A DNA stretch of 64,000 bases from Arbacia lixula. Its lineage: Eukaryota > Echinodermata > Echinoidea > Arbacioida > Arbaciidae. The stretch lies in the NCBI GenBank assembly GCA_963669155.1, contig OZ022584.1, forward strand, positions 11,640,572 through 11,704,571. Reading direction: 5' to 3'. A program made the translations under genes and the position numbers. The notes under the pieces were generated by a model. The model had not been told where the DNA came from and made no database searches. It saw nothing but the letters and a program-made list of their open reading frames with translations. Shown one piece after another: positions 25,601-38,580 of the stretch; positions within the stretch are counted from its first letter, which is position 1; every line of letters starts with the position of its first letter.

Positions 25601-27160
25601 AAGCAAATTCTTTAAAGGCAATGGCAACGTCTGTAATGTTACAGTACGTAGCACACGTGGTATTTTTGTTGAGCAGACAACCTAGTGTGTCGCACTCGTA
25701 AACTACACTAGCACCCAGCGGAAGAACATGTGTTTATGTATGTTTGTATGTGTGTGTATGTGTGTGTATGTGTGTATGTAGGCTTTTAGTATGTACACTG
25801 ATAAAGTTGATATGAACGGATGACAACATTTATATAGTGAAAACAACTTTGTTTTTGTACATTTTTGAAACGACACAAAGAGTTGATGATGTAAATAAAA
25901 CAAAAAAGGATAATGTTTTTTCTTCTGATATAAACCATTAAATCGACAGGCCTATCAATACCTTTGTTCAAAATATCGGGAAATTAATTCATCCGGATTA
26001 TTCACGTAATTGTCAAAACAGTATGAGGCAAATAGCTTGATTTTAATATGAATGACTCAGACTTGAGCACTAAGCACATTTTGTCAACAACAGCAAACAA
26101 CGTTAGTGTCAAAACAATTCGCAAACATACAGTGTATAGAAGTATAGGGTAACACAGCTGAAAAGGTATTTGAAAATAGTAGGCCTATTCAGTAGAGAAA
26201 TATAATGGAATAGTATAGGAAATATGACGTAACGTATATGGAAATTAGGCAGAATAAAAAAAGCCGTCTTTCCTTTGTAAAGGAGTATGTAGTGCCCTTT
26301 CTCAATCATATTACTGCCAAGAAGAAACACATTTACACACATTGCGACATGTCGGTACATTGTACATTGACCGGGAAACATACATGTCCGAGCTGCCACC
26401 TGCCTTGGCGCCATGTAATCATGGAAATGGGCAATTTGTGAGTTTGATGTGATTATTTCTTCATCACCAGGCCCAGATATAATCATGACGGAGAGACATG
26501 GGGTTAGTCGCCTTTTCCTGCGTTCCCCTGTTTATATTTGTATAACATGCTTTCCAGACACTACTGTTGTAAGAAAAGCAACTTTAAGACAGTATCCACT
26601 AGATAGTGGATTCACATTGAGTATGCAACGCAGCTATATTCCATGTATAATATATGATGTGATTAAATTTCATATACTAAATTGAGTTTGGCAATGAATA
26701 CTCTAGTTTATACTTATCCTGAATGGAGATTAGCACGTCAGCTACGATAGCAAGATAGATGAGGCATATTTTGAAAGCATAACAGAGGAAAAAGAACACA
26801 CTTTCAATGAGAGCACAAAGAAGGGAAATACCCCAACAAAGAGAGGAAATATTAAGGACAAGAAATGTGACTAAAACGAAAATGTACTCAGATAAATATT
26901 CACATTTGACATGAAATTGCTACAAAATGGAAGATCTTACGACACCCCTATTCGCAAGCACTTACCCCATCATCTGTCTCTGATGACTATGTTTTAAATT
27001 TGTTCGCTTTATTGCCCGCGTCGCTTGCAAATTTATCTTAAGTCAATTTGACAACACTCGTACGCGGAAAGCAATTTTGCATTTCATCGACGCACTAATC
27101 CAAGCAAACTTCCAGCAGAGTCAGTCAGATGAACATGCCGTCAGGAAAGGATGGGTGGAA
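22651..27160. other. Long gene-free stretch
   Basis: About 4.5 kb without a supported exon, RNA gene or clear element. There is only a short poly-A at about 24805 and a GTAT/GTGT-rich stretch at 25735-25780. Confidence 0.4.
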
Positions 27161-27162
27161 GG

Positions 27163-27365
27163 AGAAAGAGAGAGAAAGTTCACGATGATATCGATAGAAC
27201 GCAGGGGGAAGACACTTGATAAGGAGATTTGTCAAAGAGAAAGTTGAATTTCAGAAGCGAAGCAAGAGAAACAATAAGAGAGAGGGAGAAGAGAGACAGA
27301 GGAAGGGGGGGGGGGTCAAAGGGAGCGAGAAAAGGAGAGAGGGAGAGAGTCAAAGGGAGCAGAGA

Positions 27366-27426
<61 letters not shown>

Positions 27427-27465
27427 GGGGGGGGGGCAAAGAGACAGAGAGACAGAGAGAGAGAC
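27163..27465. repeat. Purine-rich (GA)n block
   Basis: Imperfect GA/GAA purine sequence with a pure GA core at about 27370-27424, next to two short G runs. Confidence 0.9.
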
Positions 27466-27627
27466 ACACAGAAAGAAAGGAAGAAACGAAGGAAGAAAAC
27501 CAAGAGATGAGGTAAAAAGAGAATGTTCGAAAGAGGATAAAGATTGTATGAGGCAAAGATGAAACTGATGGATGGTGGCAAAATGTGGTTTGAGAAGAGT
27601 AAGGAGAGCGATGTATATTGACGGGGC

Positions 27628-27658
<31 letters not shown>

Positions 27659-27702
27659 GAGAGAGACAGAGAGAGAGAGACAGAGACAGAGAGAGAGAAA
27701 GA
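27628..27702. repeat. (GA)n/(GACA)n microsatellite
   Basis: GA units with regular ACAGAGAG interruptions. Confidence 0.9.
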
Positions 27703-27916
27703 GTTTTGTGGTGGTAGAAACCGCTCAAAAGAACAGTCGGATGTGAACAGGAGAGAATGAAACAAATGCAGAGGAAAGAAAAATAACGAAGAGACATAGG
27801 ACCGGAGAAAGGAATAAAAAGTGAGATAAGAGTAATGATGACCTTATAACGAGAAAGAAAGGTAGCTGTGAAAGGACAAACACAAGAATCAAACTCTAAT
27901 TTCTCCCTATCCCTAG

Positions 27917-28110
27917 TGTGATGCTTTCGGATATTAGGGGCTGCAATCGAAGGTATTGGTGGTGGGAAATCTGTTTGCAAAGAAACTGGAGTCCGCCGAA
28001 AACCGCCGACACCCGATACGCACCTTCATGCAGTGCTGAATGTTCGCACGCAGACGAGACGGCGATCTTTGATGAGCCAGCTTCGCTGTCATATACGGCG
28101 TGGCCTTCAG
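27917..28110 (+). CDS. Orphan exon candidate (uncertain)
   Basis: A good acceptor (TTTCTCCCTATCCCTAG ending at 27916) and a CAG-GTACAT donor after 28110 bracket 194 bp, open in one frame with codons starting at 27918. The peptide includes CNRRYWWWEICLQRNW, SCSAEC and DEPASLSYTAWPS, with four cysteines and many tryptophans. Its phase does not match a direct splice from the exon at 11292. The minus strand is also open, so this may be chance. No domain is recognised. Confidence 0.2.
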
Positions 28111-28217
28111 GTACATGTGAACACGGGGAAGGCGTGTATCTTGCCGGAGAAATGGAAAGGATGAGAGAGAGGGGGGAGAGGGGGAGAACTGGAGATAAAG
28201 GGGAATAGGGAAAGGGG

Positions 28218-28222
<5 letters not shown>

Positions 28223-28260
<38 letters not shown>
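28223..28260. repeat. (GA)n microsatellite
   Basis: A pure GA array of about 18 units. Confidence 0.9.
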
Positions 28261-28263
<3 letters not shown>

Positions 28264-28776
28264 GGACGGTGATTTTGAACAGACCCTATTAATACGCAAA
28301 GAAAGTGAGAGGCAAGGAGAGAGATGAACAAGAAGATGAACAGGTAGAAAGGGTTTTGAGAGACAGGTAAGGAGGGCGGAAATTGATTAGGTGGGTGGCA
28401 TATAGTCTAGCACGTGCCGGTAGCTAAACAGATGAAAGAAATCAAGAATCAGCACCTTTCACTGGGTAGAGTAGAGACCATTATCATAGCTGTGCAAATA
28501 GTACAAGGTATCGATTCCCCGTTCGCAGATTAACAAAAAAGCTGTCGTGAAATAACCGCTGTCCGCATGCCGTGCATCTAATCCCTAATATCTGAAATAT
28601 CTGAGGTCGAATGTAATAAACAAACAACTGAAAAGTCTATTTAATACATGTTACAGTATCTTACAATCGTTATACTTGTGTGGAGGTGCAACATCCCATT
28701 AAAGAAAGGATAACACTTGTATAGCAAATAAAGATAATGATAATAATAATAACAATAAGAAGAAGAATGCTACTAC

Positions 28777-28779
28777 TAT

Positions 28780-28847
<68 letters not shown>

Positions 28848-29170
28848 ATAATAATAATAATAATAATAATAATAGTAATCAATTCTTAGAGACGCATATT
28901 ACCATTCAAATAGTCTTTATGCGTATGAAAGTAAAAATTAATTATGTGAGAATTTGAAAATAGCTAATAATTGTCAAACAAATGTGTCTTTAGTGTCTAT
29001 TTGAATTGATCGAAGTCTGCCAATGATCTAATGGCCTGGGGGAGGTTATTCCGTAATTTTGGTGCCGTATTTGCAAAAGCTCTATCACCGAATTTAATCG
29101 ATTTTACACGAATTTCAGAGAGAAGATAAACGAAGATAAACGAAGATAAACGAACATAATACCTGCGACC
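28777..29170. repeat. Microsatellite-headed dispersed repeat candidate
   Basis: It starts with a compound (TAC)n(TAA)n array (about 28777-28875), followed by a short hairpin (ACGCATA at 28893 against TATGCGT near 28919). Then comes a segment reading TGGCCTGGGGGAGGTTATTC and AAAAGCTCTATCACCGAA, and finally three GAAGATAAAC units at about 29122-29151. From memory, such triplet arrays followed by a GCGC-type segment are frequent dispersed repeats in marine invertebrates; this was not checked. Confidence 0.35.
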
Positions 29171-29631
29171 AACAAGTCAAAAGGACAATGGACGAGAACT
29201 AAGCTATGGCAATAAAGACTTCCGTACTTTGTTTTTGCGAAGAAAGAAATAGACACAAACTAGATATAAAGAAAACAACCATTCTAAGACGAAACGTGAT
29301 GCATATCCAGAAGTTAAGAATGGGACACTGAAACCTAATACAAGAATGCAAACAGCAGATAAAAGAAGGATAGGACCGAAAGGTAGGATAAATGATCACT
29401 GCGGTTTGTCAGGTGAAATATAGTCGGTGCAAATCCAATCTCAGATCGTGCAGTAAGTCTTCAAGACATGGGACGACATACTGAGGAGGCTCTGTGATAT
29501 TGGGTACGTTTACTAGAGTGGTGCATAGAGAGGAAAACAGAGAAAGGGGGGGGGTGGGTTAAGAAGAGGGAGAGAGAACAGATATACGGAAAGACAGAAA
29601 TAGACAGACAGAGACAGACAGAGAGACATAC

Positions 29632-29634
<3 letters not shown>

Positions 29635-29697
<63 letters not shown>

Positions 29698-29820
29698 GGG
29701 GGGCATAATTTTATATATATCACATATATATATCATATATATATATTTATATATATATGTACAGTGAGAAAGAGAGAGAAAAGAAGAAAAGAGAGAATTT
29801 ACACGAGCGCGCGCGCGCGG

Positions 29821-29856
<36 letters not shown>

Positions 29857-29869
29857 GTGTATGTGTGTA

Positions 29870-29902
<33 letters not shown>

Positions 29903-29936
29903 TTGTGTGTTGTGTGTGTGTGCGTGTGTGTGTGAA
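29635..29936. repeat. Compound microsatellite cluster: GA, TA, GC, GT
   Basis: A GA array (29635-29695), TA-rich palindromic sequence (about 29712-29760), GCGCGC (about 29807-29818), then GT with TA interruptions to 29936. Confidence 0.95.
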
Positions 29937-30204
29937 AGAGAGAGGGAGAGAGAGGAGGGGGTAGAAGAAACGAGATAAAGGAGAGAGAGAGAGAGGGGGG
30001 GGGGGGGTGAGGTGGGGAAGAGAGATAACGGATGACTTTGTGAAAGGGGTAGGAGTGATGGTAGGAATCATGATCTAGACAGGTAAGAGAAGTAAGCTAT
30101 CCGAAAAGGAGCAACAATGAAAATGAGTGGATTGATTTACGAATAGGGGGATACCATTCCGAAAGAGAAAGATATAAATAAACGTGTGTTTGTGGAAAAG
30201 AGAG

Positions 30205-30309
<105 letters not shown>

Positions 30310-30585
30310 ATGATGATTTGAAATCTGATTTTTTACAGAATGAAGTACGACTTCCCATCATATTCAGATAAAAGTGAGTGATCGTATTTACTTAGTACGT
30401 GGACAGGGTACAGTTTGGGTCAGTGCAAGAAGATTAATGAAGAAAGTGAATACAATCTATCGATAAAAATACTATAAATGTAAAGTGAGGTTATGAATAC
30501 TGAATATGGACGTCGAGACACAGATGAACCTGCAAAACGAAATCACATCTTACGATTGAGTTATCAGAATTAGGATTAGAATAAT

Positions 30586-30682
<97 letters not shown>

Positions 30683-30692
30683 AAGAGAGAGA
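30586..30692. repeat. (GA)n microsatellite
   Basis: GA units with one AGG interruption, ending in a G run of about ten. Confidence 0.95.
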
Positions 30693-31239
30693 GGGAGATA
30701 ATTAATGCGACGACGAAGAACGTTATTGCAATTAGGGCAAAATGTAAAATGGAGTTCTGCTCCAACACATTTTGAAACAGTTTACGTAATATAAAAATAG
30801 TTCTTAAACTGCGTTACCTATGTTAGCGAGCGTACATTCCCACGTTGTGCAAACCGTCAAATACCCTGTATCTAACAAAATATAAATTCCTACTTAGAGT
30901 AGAAACATGTGTATTTTTATATGCAGTACGTATCAAATGGGCTCGTAACGAATTAGTAAATTAAAAGTTGTTTGCAGCAATGTGATCGTATAAATACTTG
31001 TACGAAAATGTAGAGTGCGCTTGAAAAGTGGTGTAATGTTGTTGGGGGTATAAGCCAGTAAACATCTATTGTCTACTGTGGGTCGCTGCGAGGAAGGTCG
31101 GATCTATTCTCACCTCTTCTATTATATTCTCTCTTTCTGCCCCATCCAACTCTTCGCTCTATTCGTGTATCACCCACTGTTTTAAGTGATACAAACAAAA
31201 ATACAAAGCAGGCACAAACATCAAAAGGGAATACGTACA

Positions 31240-31297
31240 TATTGTGTGTGTGTATGTGTGTGTGTATGTGTGTGTGATAGAGAGAGAGAGAGTGGGA

Positions 31298-31361
<64 letters not shown>
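31240..31361. repeat. Compound (GT)n(GA)n microsatellite
   Basis: A GT array with TA interruptions followed by a GA array. Confidence 0.95.
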
Positions 31362-31362
<1 letters not shown>

Positions 31363-33654
31363 TGTTTGACTGACATTTTCCTTTCTCCTGTTTTTTTCAC
31401 TCTTCCCTTTTTTGTTATCTGTCCAACTTGCTCCTTCTTAATCAACTCTTCACTCTGCACAGCTCTCTATCTATCTGTTTGTACCAAAGTGTATGGGTGG
31501 AGGCAATTTCTTCCCATGTAAACAACATGCGCAATATTATGTTGTCACCAAATTCATTGGGCAATCTGTTATCCGCTACACTTGCGGAACTTGATAAACG
31601 CGGCATATGTAAAGAGGGTTTTTTCCAAACGATGCTATGTATAGAATATCGACAATCTTTCGAGGAACTGCTTTTCGAGAGCTTATATCTTGCTTTGAGG
31701 GTCGGCATTGAAGCACCAATACGTCTACGTTACTTGATGCAGATGTTGCGTAAAACAACATGCACAGTTTTTACCCACTCAAGTGTATTCCTAAGGGTTT
31801 TTCGCGCTTATCATTTTGGATTTCTCTCTCAGCGCGCTCACAAGCACAACCCTACCATGTTTACGCTATTCAGAATTGTAGTCACCGCAACATAATTATT
31901 TTCCAATTAATGGGGAAGCTGTCTTTCAACTCGTCTGCAGGGCCTTATACCTCATTATTTTGTTCCCTTTCGTCAGTTGTTCGATCCATTATTCAATCAT
32001 TCTGTAGCCATTTTCTGCTTGAGTACGTTGTCTTCATCCTTTTCTACCCTTGTGCAACTCTACTCCCCCCCCCCCCTCCCTCCATCCTCCCGCTCTCTTT
32101 CTCTCGCTCTCCGTGTTCCCCGTTGTTTTGGTATGTGTTAACCTTCATTTTTGTCTATAGTCTGTCTCGACATATCTGCATTTACCCGTGTTCTCTCTGG
32201 TAATTCGTTTGCCTATGCAATACCCTTCTACGTGTATTACAGTCGATATGCCTGGCTGTCTGCATTTATGTCTATCTCGGTCTCTTTGCCTCTATGCACT
32301 CTTCCTAGCTTATCTCTCAAGATGATAACATCAACAGGAAATTATGTTTATTCAAATCAATTACACGATGGATGGCTCATTCTTGTTTAGGCGCATTAGG
32401 CAGCGCTAGTTGCGGACTTAAGCATGACTGATTGAATCAAATCGAGGAAGTAGGGGTGATTTAAAATGCATTCTCACCCGTACCGAATACCGAAGAAGCT
32501 GCACGGTAAAGCATATTTGCAGACATTGATAATAATGTCACCATGTTGACGCCAGTACCCATGTATTTCATGGCTTCAGCACATGTACAAGTCAGGAATT
32601 GTCTCAGTCTAATAGAGCAAATCACTCCTTAACTATCTATACCGTCACCGTTTTGCAAATAAAACATGGGTGCGGAAGAAAGTCGATTTCGAGATGACAA
32701 GTGACAACAAATTCATAATCAGGTACTCAATCAAAAGGAGTAATTTGTGGCAAAGTAGGTTAAAAGACATGTGATGGTTTCATTTAATCTTATCGTACCC
32801 TATAAGGCAAATTTATGGTGACTGTTCTGATTGATCCTCTGCAAATAAAAGCGTCTCTAGAGGTAGACGAGTTCTTTCAAATAGAGCAAAATGTCCGTAA
32901 TCGACATGTTTAATCTCGGTCTTGCAATACAACTTTGAATGTTCCGGTGGGGTCGAAATTGGTATTGTATGCTTAAAAGAAAGAAGCCACGCCAACAACA
33001 TGATTGTCATTCAAACATAATTCACAGCTCCATATATGACTTCAAATGCAACAAACGAATTGACATATATTCAGTATGGAGAAAATTGAAGAAAAAAAGT
33101 GAAAGGAAGAATTTGGATACAAACCATTATTTGAAAGAATCTCGGTGCACGATGACAGAAGGACAAGGGGAAATGAAGAGAAAATTAATTCCTTTTCATT
33201 TATTTTTCAATGTTATTAAGTTCCGGCGCCAGACAAAACAGTGGTCTATGTCATTGGCGCGAATCACACGTGCATGAATGCCTCAGGGGCCGCATAATGG
33301 ATTAATAATGCAAATAATGTTCTTTTATTAATGCATCGCTCACCCATCCATCTTTTGCCCCGATCTGAATTAATTACATTACATTGTTATAGGCTCACTG
33401 TAATCAAGCTAATAGATGGACCAATATGCTGACACAAGTCTATCCATCAACTCAAATAAGACGTGTTCAGTTGACCAAATCAGTTCAAGGACAAATGCAT
33501 GAGGTAAAAATTGTTGATAAACCAGATCGATCTGGTATTAATCTGACATATCACACGTTATGAAAAGCAACTTTGGCTACATGTAACTCGGAATTGCCAG
33601 TCTTAGCATAATGCACAACTGTCTTTAAGTTGGTTGCGTTGTTGATGAATTAGT
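31362..33654. other. Gene-free stretch
   Basis: A 155-residue open frame at 31428-31895 has no signal, domain or splice support and ordinary intronic composition. It is not called. A C run lies at about 32065-32080. Confidence 0.4.
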
Positions 33655-33901
33655 ATGCACGTTCAGAATTGGCGTGCGGATCCTGGCACCAACATACTGT
33701 ACTTATCGCTCCCACGGTTGAGCAGTTACACACACAAACAACATACACCCATATCTCTCTGGAAACCGGGGAATAAATGTCGGGAAACGTTCATTCCTCT
33801 GTTTTGCGGGATATACTATTTCAAAACACAGGCACACACACACAGAAAAAGAGTTGTCAACAAGGTTATCAAAGTTGAATTGCATGTTCGATCTGTTTTA
33901 G

Positions 33902-34176
33902 CTGCAAACGGCACGGAATCGCGGCTGCCAGAATTGTGCCGAAATCAAAGCAATCGCACATTGGTGTTGCCTTACCATGCTTACGTCGTGATGATTTTAA
34001 TGGAGGAATGGCAACGTGCAAATAACACGAATGATACAATAATATCCCCGTACACAGACATATGGCTGCTTGCGGTGCCGTATTACGACATGCCACAGTT
34101 TGACATCACTACTTCCTTCTCATGTGCACGTGATGTAGACAATATGAAAATGCCAGATCCCATATTTATAACATAA
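33902..34176 (+). CDS. Candidate downstream exon of the signal-peptide gene (uncertain)
   Basis: An acceptor-like GATCTGTTTTAG ends at 33901. The following frame is open to TAA at 34174-34176 and needs a phase-1 partner, exactly what the exon at 11292 leaves (G plus CT gives Ala). The 91 residues contain five N-x-S/T sequons (NGT, NQS, NRT, NNT, NDT) and two cysteines, as expected for a secreted glycoprotein. Against it: an intron of 22.5 kb would be needed, the pyrimidine tract is weak, and no domain is recognised. It could be chance. Confidence 0.2.
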
Positions 34177-34730
34177 GCTAGGAAACATGATTAAAAGAAC
34201 ACTCAATTTATACAAGTACTTAACATGAAGTCGGATTTTCATAGCGTTATGCAAAAAACAAGGTGGATTCTGGAGACATGCCTTGTAAAAACGTCATATT
34301 TGTATGACTGCATTCGTGTACCGGTAATGGGTGGTAAACAATAAATGGTAAGAACTATGTAAGTACACCTTGGTTGAGAGGCTAATGCCTTCTGTACATT
34401 TCTGCTTGTCTCTCATCCATATCTATGTCAGATGTTCAGTCTGTTTTCACGCCCTTAAGAGATTCTGTGCATCAGGTGTGTTCTGCGAGATACATAACCA
34501 CATCTGTGTCGCCTACGTGTGAATATTTATATTAATGATGTTTAGCGAGGAAAAAACAATTATCCAAACAGTCAGACGGATAAACAACTAAGCTTTTGAT
34601 GGTTCCCTTTAACTCAACAAATGATGTCGTTTGGCGCAAACAACACACCGAACGACAATAGGGGTTGTTACGTTTATTTCCTGTCCTATTTTGTTCGTGA
34701 GGGAGGGAGTTGAGGAAGCGGGGACGGGGT

Positions 34731-34745
34731 GGGGGGGGGGGGGGT
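34731..34745. repeat. Poly-G tract
   Basis: A G run of about 14 after a G-rich lead-in. Confidence 0.9.
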
Positions 34746-34779
34746 GTTATTACGATCCTGTTATTTCAGCCAGTCGGTA

Positions 34780-34930
34780 AAGTAACAGCATACAGTAAAA
34801 TTACAATAACACACGGAGACAAACAAACGAATCTCGCACACGGCGAAATTTGAACCAGACTCGGTTTAAATTGTCTGCGTTAGATGTTAACCTATTGGTG
34901 AACCCCACTGTATTACCTACACGCAGTTAG
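34780..34930 (-). mobile_element. tRNA-derived SINE-like element
   Basis: On the minus strand, an A-box-like TAATACAGTGG (34905-34915) matches 9 of 11 consensus positions. It is followed 48 bases later by a B-box-like GGTTCAAATTT (34846-34856), also 9 of 11. Between them is GGTTAACATCTAACGCAGAC, which resembles a tRNA D-loop and anticodon arm. The cloverleaf is too decayed for a functional tRNA, so a SINE head or tRNA pseudogene is likely. The outer limits are estimates. Confidence 0.35.
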
Positions 34931-35117
34931 ATTCATACACGATGGGTGAAGGGCAATGTGTAAGAGCCTAGAATGATTTTTTTTATTGTATGTGTATCCA
35001 CCTTGCCTTTCCATTTGGACATTCCATTGTTTATGACAGCGACTTACAAAAGATTCTACTCAGCGACCTATCGATGTATTTATGTGTACCATTTATATTG
35101 AGCGTTATTTTAGATAG

Positions 35118-35500
35118 TTTGACACGAGATATAGAAGCGTATCAATGCATGAAAAATGTGGCTCCTACGAAGAAGAATATGAAAAAGTTGGACAAGACAT
35201 ACACCAAATGAAAATGTTTTAATCAGTGCGAATACCAACACGAAGCTGATGGCAAAGACTAGAACTGATCAATGTAAGTTCCTTGGAAACTTTCTTTGAA
35301 AACAAGGACTTCAAAAACTGACTCTGACAGAGAAAAGGGAGGAAAAGGGAGCAAGAAGAAGACAAAGAACCACATTTCTCACGAGAATTGCATTATAAAG
35401 TGGGAGGTCTACTCTGAATTGAAAACTTAACGCACACAACATAAATATTTGGTACAAAATGTCGCATATCTCACTAGAGAACGGCACCTACAGAAGAAAG
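35118..35500 (+). mobile_element. LINE reverse-transcriptase C-terminal remnant, copy 1
   Basis: This is a decayed fragment of a non-LTR retrotransposon ORF. In broken frames it reads DIEAYQCM, KKLDKTYTK, then TKLMAKTRTDQCKFLGNFL, a stop at the position of an Arg codon in the other copy, KQGLQKLTLT and RRRQRTTFLTRIA. The order and residues parallel the conserved end of animal LINE endonuclease/reverse-transcriptase proteins (RISWT, KLL-T-R-QLKFLGH, RKEGLE-LTLTG, GRQR). It aligns with the copy at 52425 over about 380 bp. It is 5'-truncated, as usual for LINE insertions, and has stops and frame breaks, so it is inactive. Confidence 0.7.
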
Positions 35501-37158
35501 AGGAGAAAAAGAAGTTGCATTACAAACCATTCTGTCAAATTGGTCTCGGTTTGCCTGAATTTGGTGTACGGCTCGATCGAGAGTTTCTCTCCTATGGGAC
35601 CGAGGCGGTTAATGCAAACACCGCTGTGTTGTGATAGATCACTAAGGCGTGTGAGCCGGGTGCGTGAGGGATCCGATGCGACGAAAGACACGCTCTAAGA
35701 ACGTGAGAATTGGTGGCTTAGACACATATACCACATCAATCGTCTTCGTCTCAAGTCGAGCAGGCAGACACCCCGTGTTTTATGTTACTGTGAAAAGAAA
35801 AGATGAAAGTTCAATGTCTTTCGCTATCTGTATGCACCATTGTGAACGCATGTATAGTCAAACTTTGATCTATATTAACCATGGTAACGGTAATTTCACA
35901 ACGTCTTGAATATCATTATCATGCGTATATGTCGTCAGATTGACGAGCAACAAATTGAGATGGATACAACTACAATGCAACGTAAATATTATAACTGTAT
36001 CGCATTTGTTTACAAAGTTATCATTGTGAGCCGGCAACAAATATCGACCGACTTTTAATATTTGGATATCGAATTTAACCGTAAATGATCTAAGCTCGTT
36101 CTGGTCTCAATGTCATGGGAAGCATTTTAAATGCTTTTTGTTTTTCACCTTTAAGGCAGTATCATAACGTGCGTCTACCTGGGTAATATTGCTGAACCAA
36201 TGGCGACGTGCATTGCATGCAGTGGAAGTTATCATACTGTACAGCGAAGAGAGAAAAAATCTAGTTTTATGACCTTACCTAATGGAATTGGATTTTAATG
36301 TCCCTGTGGATAATTTCTCTTCGAGATAATGGAAGACCATAAATCAAGAGAAAGCAATGCCTAAAGCTAACAAACCCTCCTTTAGCAAAACATCCCTGCA
36401 TTTTACGATACGATAATTGTAATTGCACGCTGCTTAGGAAAGCATTTACCTTGGTCACCATGTTTCTATCTCGACATACCCTACATAATGCTCTACTGCG
36501 GGTAGAAGGGACTATCAAATTAAATATCATTACAGTAAGTGTGTGGAAGAAGCTACCAATGTTGTAGCTTGTTAATATCACTAATTAAAACGCATGTAAA
36601 AGAGAACGTAATCTATAACTTAAGAGGTATGAGGAAAAGAAGATAAAGGAAATACATATCAGTAACAGTACAGGGAGATAGAGGATAAGAACTGGGTAGG
36701 ACCTGTTAAAAAAATTAGGTTAATAATTATAACAATTAGCTTTAAGCTGATTGGCACATCTTTTTTTCTGATCATGAAGACAATGGCTCACATTTATATA
36801 CAACGATAGCTTAACTTGCCTACTAATTGCAGACTACCTTTACGGGGTGCAAAATATATCATCCGATGCTGTCACAAGATTATCGATTTACATCGCAAAA
36901 TCACAAATTTGCTTCATTTTGATATTATTTGCTATACTTGATATGCGGACAAACTCAAGTACTGTAGTCACTCCAAGGGCAAAATAAATGATAATGAATC
37001 AATATTAATGTTTCATGTACTTTTATTTGGCGTCTGATAAAGTTATTTTAGGTTTAGGACACGTATTAAGCTAAACCACCATTGAGAATACATGCCCTTG
37101 AGGGCAATTCCTTATAGGGCCCTGTGACTCGCGAATGACACAAGACCGATGTGTAACT
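35501..37158. other. Gene-free stretch
   Basis: No supported gene. A small inverted repeat (CAGTATCATAAC near 36155 against GTTATCATACTG near 36229) flanks about 60 bp. Confidence 0.4.
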
Positions 37159-37192
37159 GGGGGGGGGGGGGGGGGGGAGGAGAGGGGGGTTA
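37159..37192. repeat. Poly-G tract
   Basis: A G run of about 19 followed by shorter G runs. Confidence 0.9.
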
Positions 37193-38580
37193 GGTTTAGG
37201 GAAGGGTTAACTTGATTTGATAGCCCTAACGTTTTACCAATTAGTGTTCATGCATATGCTTCGAATCATCTCTTTATGAAGCCTCGAATAATGCCTGGAT
37301 GTCTTTGTTTGGACATTCGTAGGAGTTCCCGATAATTATTGAGTAGTAGTTAAAAGATTGTATATATTTCAAAGCCATGTTTAATATTAAATATAACTCC
37401 TTACCAATTGGCTGGTGGTAGTCAGGTGCTAAGTAACGTGCTAACAACGCTTAAACTTTTTACATTCTCTGACATTTACCATTAAGAAAGATCATAACAT
37501 TGTCCTATTTACCTTGACATTTACTTGCTAAAAGGTTTTCATCTTGCACTCTCTTTACTATTCAAGCGGGATGCACATCATGCGCATCGAAGATCCTTTC
37601 CGAAGGTGAACAACCCGTCCTGTGCCAAAAACAAACGCAGCTCAACAGCATTTGTGTTCTCATTGAGACAAACATTCGGGTCGTGCACATAGTGAGTTCT
37701 AAAGTCAAGATCAATACTCTTCGGTGTGCATATAGGGACAGTAAGCACGCGGCTTCTGAAGAAGCACACGCTCTCACACTCAAACTTTCTTTAAAAAAAA
37801 GCCCAGAGTTACTCTGGCTAAGAGGACACTTTGCGAGTGTTTGTGCGGCCAGGGAGACGCGGGCGGGTAGGGTGCCCTCCAGGAGTGTTCATTCTCGTGG
37901 GAAATCAAGCCAGTTACTCCCTAACAACGACGAGCACAGAATGACAATGATATACGGTGAGAGCAAGTTTGCTTAAAATAGGAGTCTTCAGTAGTCATTA
38001 CGATGACAAGGAAACAGCTGAGCTAATGTTTGAATCAAGAATGTTGCCAGTGATAAGAATTTCCACTGTGCATTTCATATTAGATGTACAATATTGTAGT
38101 AATGACACATTATTAATGCAAGGTACGGTAATTTGACGTCGAAAATCTTTTCAAGCTCCTCCTTTAAAATGAATTAATTACATCCAAAATGTGTTAAACG
38201 TGCAAATCACACATTGTATGTGTTGATACAACGGTCCCTCTCTTATCCAGTGCAGTCCCTATAATGCGAGTTCTAAATATATATCAAGTATTGGGTTTTT
38301 CTTTCACTTCATGAAAATGGCCTCCGTGTTTTCAAGGACAAAGTAAGTCCGCATTTGCAGAAGACCGACAAGCTCCTGTCGCTACTTCCACATATGCCTA
38401 AGGCACTATTCTGTCATGAATAAGACTGTTGAGGTGTTGATGATGTTTGCGTGCTGCGAAGAGCCTAAAGGTTCTGTATATATGAACACAGAAGTTGTTT
38501 GTTTGGATACTAGTTCTGCAAACGACCCCGAGATTTCACTGAGTGTAAAGTGGTCAATATCTAGAAACTGTTTGGTCATG
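37193..38580. other. Gene-free stretch
   Basis: No supported exon, RNA gene or element. Confidence 0.4.

Noticed and set aside
31428..31895. 155-codon open frame
   Set aside because: Ordinary intronic composition, no domain, no convincing splice sites, and overlapping frames on both strands.
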